From Flavobacterium shii (GTDB lineage Bacteria; Bacteroidota; Bacteroidia; Flavobacteriales; Flavobacteriaceae): DNA of 64,000 bases. A program made the position numbers and the translations under genes. A model generated the notes under the pieces. That model was not told where the DNA came from and made no database searches. It was given only the letters and a program-made list of their open reading frames with translations. This document shows positions 9,109-16,258 of the stretch, piece after piece (position 1 is the stretch's first letter; each line of letters begins with the position of its first letter). The stretch is from NCBI RefSeq assembly GCF_025847235.1, contig NZ_JAOZEW010000012.1, forward strand, positions 1-64,000, in the 5' to 3' direction.

Positions 9109-10161
9109 TTAAGACACTTCAGCTTCTTTATTGGCCAATTGCCCACAAGCAGCATCAATATCTTTCCCTCTGCTTCGACGTACTTTTACCACAATACCAA
9201 TATTCTCAAGTGCTTTTATGTACGCATTAATTGATTCTTCTGATGCTTGCTGAAACTCTCCGTCATCAATCGGGTTATACTCAATAAGGTTTACTTTACA
9301 AGGCACGTATTTACAAAACTTAACCAAAGCATCAATCGATGCTTTATCATCATTAATACCTTTCCACACTACATACTCGTACGAAACTTTACATTTAGTT
9401 TTTCTATACCAATATTCTAATGATTCCCGTAAATCTGCCAAAGGGAAGTTTGTACTAAAAGGCATGATTCGAGAACGGATTTCATCAATTGCAGAGTGTA
9501 ATGAAACTGCCAATTTGAATTTCACATCATCATCTGCCATTTTCTTAATCATTTTTGGAATTCCCGATGTCGATACCATAATACGTTTAGGAGACATTCC
9601 TAAACCTTCCGAAGAAGTAATCATATCAATCGCCTTCATGACATTGTTATAATTCATTAGCGGTTCGCCCATTCCCATAAAAACAATATTCGATAAAGGA
9701 TGATTATAATACAAACGACTTTCTTTATCTATAGCTATTACCTGATCGTAAATTTCTGCAGGCTCTAGATTTCGCATTCTTTTTAATCGTGCTGTAGCGC
9801 AAAAATTACAGTCTAAGCTACAACCAACCTGGCTGGAAACACAAGCTGTAGTTCTTGTTTGGGTAGGAATTAAAACCGATTCTACAACCAGTCCGTCATG
9901 TAAACGAACAGCATTTTTTACAGTACCATCGCTACTGCGTTGCATTGTATCGACCTTAATATGATTGATAACAAAATTATCTTCGAGCATAGAACGCGTT
10001 GTTTTGGCAACATTTGTCATATCCTCAAAACTATGTGCTCCTTTACTCCATAACCATTCATAAACTTGGTTTCCGCGAAAAGCTTTATCATTATTTGCGA
10101 CAAAAAAATCGCGCAATTGCTCTTTTGATAAGGCTCGTATATCTTTTTTCTCCATTTGCAT
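9109..10161 (-). CDS. rlmN: 23S rRNA/tRNA adenine-C2 methyltransferase RlmN
   Basis: A radical-SAM enzyme that methylates C2 of A2503 in 23S rRNA and A37 in some tRNAs. The [4Fe-4S] motif is C114-SLD-C118-NF-C121 and the second catalytic cysteine is near Cys339 (AACGQLA), both intact in 350 residues. Two starts are possible, ATG at 10161 and ATG at 10155. A minus-strand -7 element (TAACTTTG, 10166-10173) sits so close that the transcript may begin at or just before the start codon, which slightly favours 10155. Confidence 0.95.
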   Translation of the reverse strand: MQMEKKDIRALSKEQLRDFFVANNDKAFRGNQVYEWLWSKGAHSFEDMTNVAKTTRSMLEDNFVINHIKVDTMQRSSDGTVKNAVRLHDGLVVESVLIPTQTRTTACVSSQVGCSLDCNFCATARLKRMRNLEPAEIYDQVIAIDKESRLYYNHPLSNIVFMGMGEPLMNYNNVMKAIDMITSSEGLGMSPKRIMVSTSGIPKMIKKMADDDVKFKLAVSLHSAIDEIRSRIMPFSTNFPLADLRESLEYWYRKTKCKVSYEYVVWKGINDDKASIDALVKFCKYVPCKVNLIEYNPIDDGEFQQASEESINAYIKALENIGIVVKVRRSRGKDIDAACGQLANKEAEVS

Positions 10162-10505
10162 GGTGCAAAGTTACTAAGTATTTGCTGATTTTAATCGATC
10201 ATACGCTATAATTAAACATTTATTACATATAAAACCCAAGCGATCATATTAATTAAAAAACATGATTTTCTTCTTCTTCAAACAAATAAATCCCCAATAC
10301 TTCTTACACCCAATAAAAACCCCTTATGCTACATCGTTGTAGTCATAGATAGGGCTTTAATATAATTTTAACAATGATTTATATCATACCTCAAACGGTT
10401 TATAGGTAATAAATTTGACTTAAATAAATACCACGATTAGTTGCTAAAAAACATAATACTAGAGCAACGAGTCAGAATAAATTAATAATAATTAAATACA
10501 AGAAC
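10162..10505. other. Intergenic region between rlmN and the YceI operon
   Basis: A 344-base AT-rich divergent intergenic stretch. It holds the short rlmN promoter region at its left end, a weak 5-bp hairpin (CTACA/TGTAG) at 10329-10342 and a TAAATTTG -7 element at 10410-10417 that probably serves the YceI operon. A good -33 TTG is not evident. That would give an 80-nt leader. I see no small ORF or recognisable RNA in the rest. Confidence 0.5.
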
Positions 10506-11072
10506 ATGAAATCTCCAAAAATCAAATTACTGTTTTCAACACTATTATTCTTCGGAATTATATTCTCCTCAAGCGCTCAAAAAAACTTCACGCTAGATGC
10601 AAAAACCAATTTCTCTGTATCAGGAACATCAACAATGCATGATTGGGAAATGAAATCTGACTCCAAAACAGGAACAGCAAATTTTACAATCACAGATTCT
10701 AGATTGACAAGTATCAATAGTATTGATATTACCCTACCTGCAGAAAGCATTAAAAGCGAAAAAACAAGTATGGATAAAGTAGCATACAAAACTTTAAAAA
10801 CAGACAAATTCAAAAACATTAAATATGTTTTAAAATCTGCCGAAAAAATTAACGAAACTACATGGGAACTTACTGGAACTTATACCATAGCCGGAGTAAG
10901 CAAAGTATTAAAAACACAAGTAAAAACTTCAGTTACCAAAGAAGCTGTAACACTACAAGGATCTAACAAAATCACTTTTACAGATTTTGGAATGAAATCT
11001 CCAACTGCATTACTAGGAACCATTAAAACTGGAGAAAACTTAACAATAAAATTCAATTTAAACTTTAATTAA
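10506..11072 (+). CDS. YceI-family periplasmic protein
   Basis: A 188-residue exported protein with signal peptide (residues 1-24, to SSSAQ) and the YceI lipocalin-like fold pattern: FSVSGTSTMHDWEM near the start of the mature part and LTIKFNLNF at the end. YceI proteins bind polyisoprenoid or fatty-acyl chains in a hydrophobic tunnel. It is the first gene of a three-gene run with 7-bp and 4-bp gaps: YceI, an outer-membrane barrel, then a second, diverged YceI. The ligand is unknown. Confidence 0.88.
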   Translation: MKSPKIKLLFSTLLFFGIIFSSSAQKNFTLDAKTNFSVSGTSTMHDWEMKSDSKTGTANFTITDSRLTSINSIDITLPAESIKSEKTSMDKVAYKTLKTDKFKNIKYVLKSAEKINETTWELTGTYTIAGVSKVLKTQVKTSVTKEAVTLQGSNKITFTDFGMKSPTALLGTIKTGENLTIKFNLNFN

Positions 11073-11079
11073 GACAACT

Positions 11080-12492
11080 ATGAAATCAATATACATATTA
11101 GCAATTGCAATACTAAGTATTACTACAGCAACGGCACAAGTAGGCTTTGGACACATCCAAAACCAAATTCCCAGAAATCAAAAAGGGATCAACCAATTTG
11201 ATGTAAAAAAAGATACTGTTGCATACAAAGGAATTAGCATTGACATCGGAGCTGCTTTTGCCTTACAATTTCAAGGAGTAAATTCATTTAATGACCAAGG
11301 AAACTTAGCTACAGCTCCGGATTACAGATTAAACAATTTACAGAACAATTTTAATTTACCAAATGCAAATTTTACAATTGGAGCTCAATTATATGATGGT
11401 GTACGCGTGAATTTAGATGTATATCTTGCATCAAGGCATCATAACGAAACTTGGGTAAAAGGTGGTTACTTGCAAATCGACAAATTAGATTTTATCAAAA
11501 AAGACTTCTTAGCCGACTTCATGCAATATACAACCATCAAGATTGGGCAAATGGAAAACAATTATGGTGACGCCCACTTTAGAAGGTCTGACAACGGAAA
11601 CGCACTTATGAATCCTTTTGTAGGGAATAATATTATGGATGCTTTTATTACCGAAATGGGTGCTGAAATATACTATAACAGATCAGGATTCATAAGCATG
11701 ATTGGTGTTACAAATTCAAAACTAAATCAAAGCGTTGAAGAAATCAAACCTGCAACTCCTACTGATACAAAACCTGACATTAACACAACTGTAAGCCCTT
11801 CAATAATTGCCAAAATAGGATGGGACAAGCAAATTGATCAGGATTTAAGAATCAGACTTACAGGATCATTGTATCACACGGCAAACTCTAGCGGTAATTT
11901 ATACTCTTCAGACAGAGCAGGTAGCCGTTTTTACGGAGTTATGACTCACTCTGCCTATAATATACTTGATGCATCTGGAAACCCAATTCCTTCTACTGTC
12001 GCTGGTCAAAAAACTACTGTAGCAGATAATTTTGACCCAATGGCAAATAAAGATACTGGGAGATTTAATCCTGGATACGGGAACTGGGCAACATCATACA
12101 TGATAAATCCATTTATAAAATACAAAGGATTTGAGTTTTTTGGAACGTTAGAATTTACTTCTGGAGGAGATTTTAAAGGAACGGATGCAACTCGTAAAGT
12201 AAATCAATACGTTGGAGATATAGTATACCGTTTTGGTGAAGGAGAAAAATTTTATGTAGGTGGAAAATATAATTTGGTAGATGGAAAACTTGCTAATGCA
12301 AATGCTCAAGCAATTCAAATAAATAGATTTGAAGCAGCTGCGGGTTGGTTCATGACAAAAAATATTTTAGCAAAAGTAGAATATGTCGATCAAAACTACA
12401 AAAACTATTCTCAATTTAATGGAGTAACACCTAATGATTTCTTTGGTGGAAACTTCAAAGGAATAATGTTCGAAGCTGTAATTACATTCTAA
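11080..12492 (+). CDS. Porin-like outer-membrane protein
   Basis: A 470-residue outer-membrane protein. Signal peptide at residues 1-19 (TTATAQ), then amphipathic strands with many aromatic residues, ending in a C-terminal phenylalanine (EAVITF), the usual barrel insertion signature. Segments such as MQYTTIKIGQMENNYGDAHF and NPFIKYKGFEFFGTLEFTSG are typical of Bacteroidota porin-family proteins. It sits between two YceI genes with only a few bases between, so the barrel may move or display the lipidic ligand that YceI proteins bind. Specific substrate is unknown. Confidence 0.8.
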   Translation: MKSIYILAIAILSITTATAQVGFGHIQNQIPRNQKGINQFDVKKDTVAYKGISIDIGAAFALQFQGVNSFNDQGNLATAPDYRLNNLQNNFNLPNANFTIGAQLYDGVRVNLDVYLASRHHNETWVKGGYLQIDKLDFIKKDFLADFMQYTTIKIGQMENNYGDAHFRRSDNGNALMNPFVGNNIMDAFITEMGAEIYYNRSGFISMIGVTNSKLNQSVEEIKPATPTDTKPDINTTVSPSIIAKIGWDKQIDQDLRIRLTGSLYHTANSSGNLYSSDRAGSRFYGVMTHSAYNILDASGNPIPSTVAGQKTTVADNFDPMANKDTGRFNPGYGNWATSYMINPFIKYKGFEFFGTLEFTSGGDFKGTDATRKVNQYVGDIVYRFGEGEKFYVGGKYNLVDGKLANANAQAIQINRFEAAAGWFMTKNILAKVEYVDQNYKNYSQFNGVTPNDFFGGNFKGIMFEAVITF

Positions 12493-12496
12493 TGAG

Positions 12497-13051
12497 ATGC
12501 GAATCACAACAACAATAACAGTAATCGGTTTAGTACTTTCCTTTTTTTTGGGAAGTGCTAAACCAAATTATTTCAACGATGATCTTATATTAAAAATCAA
12601 TAAAATAGAGATTCAAATTGACGGAATCTCAACGGTAGGCAAATACAATTGCGCCAATATGTTTTCTAAAAAAGACACTATTTTTTTCTATCTAAATAAA
12701 AAAAATAGCGCAAAAGTAGAAATCCCGATGTCTACCTTTGATTGCGGAAACAAGATGATGACCAAGGATTTATTAAAAACCGTAAAATCGGATGAATTCC
12801 CTAATAGTTACGTTACTTTTTCTGACCTAAAATCATTTTCAAAAAATTATAAATGTGATCTTACATTTGTAATTGCAAATAAAACTTTAAAATTCAAAGA
12901 CTTCATACTACTAAACAAGACAAATAATAAAATTGAAGGAAATATTAATCTAACATTTACAGACCTTGGACTTAAAGCACCAGTAAAAATGGCAGGACTT
13001 ATAAAAGTAAAGGACGAAATAAATATAAGTTTTAGTTTATACAAAAATTGA
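12497..13051 (+). CDS. Diverged YceI-family protein
   Basis: A 184-residue exported protein with an N-terminal hydrophobic segment (residues 1-22) and the YceI end pattern LTFTDLGLKAPVKMAGLI followed by INISFSLY, matching the position of the same block in the upstream YceI. It differs from the first YceI by extra cysteines (CANMF, DCGNK and KCDL), which could form disulfides. It is 4 bp after the barrel gene and closes the operon. The YceI assignment rests on the C-terminal half and the context. Confidence 0.72.
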   Translation: MRITTTITVIGLVLSFFLGSAKPNYFNDDLILKINKIEIQIDGISTVGKYNCANMFSKKDTIFFYLNKKNSAKVEIPMSTFDCGNKMMTKDLLKTVKSDEFPNSYVTFSDLKSFSKNYKCDLTFVIANKTLKFKDFILLNKTNNKIEGNINLTFTDLGLKAPVKMAGLIKVKDEINISFSLYKN

Positions 13052-13205
13052 ATACCTAACATTACTTTCTCTATATTAATTTGCTTTTTATTCTTAACTC
13101 TAATTTGCTAGTTTAGCAAATCGATTCAAAATCGTCTTCATCTTCTTATTTAAACAAAAAAATTATCGTTATTTTTAAAATATTTGCATAATAAAAGTAG
13201 GATAA

Positions 13206-13239
13206 TTGTACCGTATTTATTTCTAATTCAGTAGATTTG
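13206..13239 (+). promoter_or_regulatory. Promoter of the Ala/Lys-rich lipoprotein gene
   Basis: A TTG at 13206-13208 and TAGATTTG at 13232-13239 are 23 bases apart, matching the Bacteroidota housekeeping pattern TTG-N17-23-TAnnTTTG. Transcription would start near 13246, giving a leader of about 65 nt. Confidence 0.6.
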
Positions 13240-13311
13240 TAAAAGATGTCATTGTCACAAAACAATAATCAAGGATCAGTAACCTAATTACAAACCCAAA
13301 TAATTAAAATT

Positions 13312-13635
13312 ATGAAAAGACAAATTTTAAGTTTAGCATTAGTTGCCGTATTGAGTTTAACTGTTCAATCTTGTAAAAAAGACGCGAAAGCTGATGAAGT
13401 TACAATAGGAAACAAAGTAGATTCACTTGCAAGCGACATAAAAGAAGTGAAAGACACTGCAGTAACCAAAGCCAAAGATGCTGCTACGGACGTAAAAGAC
13501 GCAACCAAAAAAGCTGCAGATGACGTAAAAGAGGCTGCCGATAAAGCTGCTAAAAAAGCAGAAGAGGCTGCTAAAGCTGCCAAAGACGGAACTGTAAAAA
13601 CAGCTAAAGAAGTAAATGACGCATTGAAAAAATAA
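13312..13635 (+). CDS. Ala/Lys-rich amphipathic-helix lipoprotein
   Basis: A 107-residue lipoprotein: signal peptide and lipobox with Cys21 (LTVQSC) followed by KKDAKADE. The mature part is almost entirely repeats of Ala, Lys, Asp and Glu (KDAATDVKDATKKAADDVKE), with a period near 11 residues. This predicts one long amphipathic helix like those in LEA or apolipoprotein-type proteins. A role in envelope stress protection is possible but not shown. It has its own promoter and terminator, so it is a single-gene unit. Confidence 0.8.
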   Translation: MKRQILSLALVAVLSLTVQSCKKDAKADEVTIGNKVDSLASDIKEVKDTAVTKAKDAATDVKDATKKAADDVKEAADKAAKKAEEAAKAAKDGTVKTAKEVNDALKK

Positions 13636-13650
13636 TTTTTTTTACCCATA

Positions 13651-13684
13651 AAAAAACCATTCGTTAAGTCGAATGGTTTTTTTT
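13651..13684. terminator. Terminator after the lipoprotein gene
   Basis: A 13-bp perfect stem (AAAAAACCATTCG/CGAATGGTTTTTT) with loop TTAAGT and a following T-run. It ends the lipoprotein transcript just before the O-methyltransferase gene. Confidence 0.85.
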
Positions 13685-13744
13685 ATGCCAAAAAATATAG
13701 CAGATATTTTGTATTTTTGTCTTCAAAACTTAGATAGTATAAAA

Positions 13745-14386
13745 ATGCATTTCATCTCACAAGACTTAGAAGACTACATCGAACAACACTCTGAAAAAGA
13801 ACCTGAATTACTGGTTCGTTTAAATAAAGAAACATACCAAAAAATCCTTTTACCACGAATGTTAAGCGGTCATTTTCAAGGACGTGTTTTAAGCATGTTA
13901 TCGAAATTAATCCGACCTGTAAACATTCTTGAAATTGGAACTTATACCGGATACTCGGCTTTATGTTTGTGTGAAGGAATGCAGGAAAATGGGCAATTAC
14001 ACACAATTGACATTAAAGAAGAGTTAATCGATTTTCAGAGAAAACATTTTGACAAATCTCCTTGGGGAAAGCAAATCTTTCAACATCTAGGCGAAGCAAT
14101 AACTATTATCCCAACATTAGATGTGAAATTTGATTTGGTTTTTATTGATGCCGACAAAGAAAACTATCTTAATTACTACGAATTGATTGTTCCTAAAATG
14201 AATAAAGGCGGTATTATCTTATCTGACAACGTCTTGTGGAGCGGTAAAGTCTTAGAACCATTACAACCAAATGACATTAGTACAAAAGTGCTTTTAGAAT
14301 ACAACTTACTTTTAAAGAATGATCCAAGGGTAGAAACTGTTTTACTACCTATTCGTGATGGTTTAACCGTAAGTCGAGTGTTATAA
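13745..14386 (+). CDS. SAM-dependent O-methyltransferase
   Basis: A 213-residue class I methyltransferase of the O-methyltransferase (COMT/caffeoyl-CoA-type) family. SAM-binding motif I is ILEIGTYTGYSAL and the metal/catalytic region is FDLVFIDADKENYLNYYE. The open frame extends 24 codons upstream, but those codons lie in the preceding terminator, so the ATG at 13745 is the right start. The substrate cannot be named. Confidence 0.9.
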   Translation: MHFISQDLEDYIEQHSEKEPELLVRLNKETYQKILLPRMLSGHFQGRVLSMLSKLIRPVNILEIGTYTGYSALCLCEGMQENGQLHTIDIKEELIDFQRKHFDKSPWGKQIFQHLGEAITIIPTLDVKFDLVFIDADKENYLNYYELIVPKMNKGGIILSDNVLWSGKVLEPLQPNDISTKVLLEYNLLLKNDPRVETVLLPIRDGLTVSRVL

Positions 14387-14424
14387 TTTTTCAGCCAACA
14401 TACTAGATCAAAACAGAGTTGAAT

Positions 14425-15144
14425 ATGGAATACATCAATGAAATAAACTCAGAGGGCTTTGTAATTATAGACAATGTTTACGATGAAAACGAAATTAAAA
14501 AACTGATTTCGATAATTGAAAACGTTACTAAAAATAAAACAGATAAAACAACATTTAGGAAATCTGAAGATCTATTTGCTATTAGACAATTTCACAAGGA
14601 AATCCCTGAAACATTAGATTATATTTTTAATGAGAATTTAAAGGATATTATAAAATCAATCTTTGATGAGAATTATTTTATAACTAAATCAATCTATTTT
14701 GACAAACCCGAAAAATCAAATTGGTTCGTTGCTTACCATCAGGATTTGACAATTTCGGTTGATAAAAAATTAGAAATAGAAAATTTCGAAAATTGGACTA
14801 CCAAACAAAATCAATTTGCTGTACAACCACCAAAAGAAATTCTTGAAAACAATTTCACCATTAGGATACATATCGACAAAACAACGAAAGATAATGGTGC
14901 TTTAAAAGTAATCAATAACTCCCATTCAAAAGGAATTCAAAGAATCGAAAATATAGAAATAAAGAAAGAAAAAGAAACGATTTGTGAAGTCGAAAAAGGC
15001 GGAGTAATGATCATGAAACCATTACTTTTTCATGCTTCAAATAAAACAACAAATAACGAAAGAAGACGAGTTATCCATATTGAATTTAGCAATACCGAAT
15101 TACCAGACGGATTAGAATGGAGCGAGAAAACGAAGCTTAATTAA
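14425..15144 (+). CDS. Phytanoyl-CoA dioxygenase family protein
   Basis: A 239-residue protein of the PhyH-like Fe(II)/2-oxoglutarate dioxygenase family. The iron ligands are visible as HQD (in YHQDLTIS) and a distal His (FHASNK), followed by RRVIHIEFS where an Arg would hold 2-oxoglutarate. Such enzymes hydroxylate small molecules or fatty-acyl groups; the substrate is not predictable. I prefer the ATG at 14425 over the TTG two codons earlier. A candidate structured RNA lies in the region 28 bases after the stop. Confidence 0.8.
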   Translation: MEYINEINSEGFVIIDNVYDENEIKKLISIIENVTKNKTDKTTFRKSEDLFAIRQFHKEIPETLDYIFNENLKDIIKSIFDENYFITKSIYFDKPEKSNWFVAYHQDLTISVDKKLEIENFENWTTKQNQFAVQPPKEILENNFTIRIHIDKTTKDNGALKVINNSHSKGIQRIENIEIKKEKETICEVEKGGVMIMKPLLFHASNKTTNNERRRVIHIEFSNTELPDGLEWSEKTKLN

Positions 15145-15172
15145 TATAAACTTTTTAAATTCTTAAGGGCAA

Positions 15173-15256
15173 TTCTAGCCCAGATGGAAACGGCATCCTT
15201 TTTCTAGCTCCTTTAGCCAGGAAAAGATAGAGTGTACAGCTGGAAAAAGCTCCCGA
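15173..15256 (+). ncRNA. Candidate structured RNA (flavo-1-like), copy 2
   Basis: The blocks CTAGCCCAGATGG, CGGCATCCTTTTTC, GGAAAAGATAGAGTG, ACAGC and AGCTCC occur in the same order as in the copies at 123-203 and 53344-53428. CTTTTTC pairs with GGAAAAG to close a hairpin. It sits between convergent genes, downstream of the dioxygenase and antisense to the 3' flank of the PAP2 gene. The call is by comparison of the three copies and by memory of similar elements in flavobacteria; an Infernal search with the flavo-1 model would decide. Confidence 0.55.
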
Positions 15257-15259
15257 ATT

Positions 15260-15823
15260 TTATACTGGAAAATACCTAGCTCTTACCTTTTGATATATTT
15301 TATAGATTAGAAATCCCATTGTTGCTCCTGCTAAATACCCGCAAAGAATATCCAACGGATAATGCAATCCTAGATAAATACGGCTATAAGCAAATATTAA
15401 TGGCCATAAAAATATCAATCCAAAATATTTGAAGTACTTATTAAGCAATAGATATAAAAAAGTAGCTACCGCCATTGTATTGGCTGCATGTCCTGAGAAA
15501 AAACTGAATGAATCTCGGCTTTGTACGATTCGAATAAATGATTTAATATCCGGATTATTACAAGGTCTTAAACGCTGCACATTATTTTTAACCAAATTTG
15601 TTAATTGGTCTGTACAAGTTATTAAAATCGCTATAAAAAGCAATAAATACAAGGTTTGTTTTGTTCCTAATTTTTTATAGATAAAATAAAACAACAATAA
15701 AAAAAGGGGAATCCAATTTACTTGTTTTGTAATTATTAACCAAAGATTATCATAGGTTTCAGAGCCTAATCCGTTAAGATATACAAATAAATTAGTATCG
15801 AGTTCTTGTATTTTTTCAAGCAT
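15260..15823 (-). CDS. PAP2-family membrane phosphatase
   Basis: A 187-residue integral membrane phosphatase with about five transmembrane helices. The three PAP2 motifs are present: KNNVQRLRPC, SFFSGHAANT and YSRIYLGLHYPLD, with the catalytic His in SGHA and GLHYP. Family members dephosphorylate undecaprenyl diphosphate, phosphatidate or lipid A. The gene shares one base with the upstream tatA stop, so it is the second gene of a tatA-PAP2 operon. Which lipid it acts on is not clear. Confidence 0.9.
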   Translation of the reverse strand: MLEKIQELDTNLFVYLNGLGSETYDNLWLIITKQVNWIPLFLLLFYFIYKKLGTKQTLYLLLFIAILITCTDQLTNLVKNNVQRLRPCNNPDIKSFIRIVQSRDSFSFFSGHAANTMAVATFLYLLLNKYFKYFGLIFLWPLIFAYSRIYLGLHYPLDILCGYLAGATMGFLIYKIYQKVRARYFPV

Positions 15824-16149
15824 TATATCTGACGTTTTATAGGGCCTGTAATAGTATCAATTTCTTCTTTTGTTTTTTCCAATTGTGTAGAAGCATCACC
15901 CAACAAATTAGTTTTAGCTTTTTCTATTTCAGAATTAATATTACCTGTAATATTATCCAATGATTTTGCATCAAAACCATTTGCCTCAGCTCCTTTTTGG
16001 ATTTCGCTTTTTATATCGTTTGTAGCATTTTTAAGTTGTGCCATTGCTTTACCCATTGTACGAGCAATTTCAGGCACTTTATCAGAACCAAAAAGCATAA
16101 GTACTACAAATAGTATAAAAACTAATTCTCCTCCTCCTATACCAAACAT
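15823..16149 (-). CDS. tatA: Twin-arginine translocase subunit TatA/TatE family
   Basis: A 108-residue Tat export subunit: a single N-terminal transmembrane helix (GELVFILFVVLMLF), the FGSDKVPE hinge, an amphipathic helix (IARTMGKAMAQLKNATNDI) and a charged tail. It forms the pore that moves folded proteins with RR signal peptides across the inner membrane. TatC is not in the window. A likely client, the alkaline phosphatase at 48605-50023, has an RRKFF signal. TatA versus TatB cannot be told apart reliably in this phylum. Confidence 0.9.
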   Translation of the reverse strand: MFGIGGGELVFILFVVLMLFGSDKVPEIARTMGKAMAQLKNATNDIKSEIQKGAEANGFDAKSLDNITGNINSEIEKAKTNLLGDASTQLEKTKEEIDTITGPIKRQI

Positions 16150-16212
16150 ATCTTTTTTATTTTATGTGCTACAAAGATATTAAATTTTGTAGCTGAGTGT
16201 TTTAAAATTTCC

Positions 16213-16244
16213 TTAAAAAAAAGAGACTCTTTTACGAGTCTCTT
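16213..16244 (-). terminator. Terminator of the M1 aminopeptidase operon
   Basis: A perfect 9-bp stem (AAGAGACTC/GAGTCTCTT) with a 6-base loop is followed on the minus strand by a run of T. It lies 15 bases past the aminopeptidase stop. Confidence 0.8.
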
Positions 16245-16258
16245 CCATAATCTACAAT

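Noticed and set aside
13365..13649. 94-codon antisense frame rich in Ala and Ser
   Set aside because: It is the shadow of the repetitive Ala/Lys lipoprotein gene on the other strand; the repeat composition keeps the antisense frame open.
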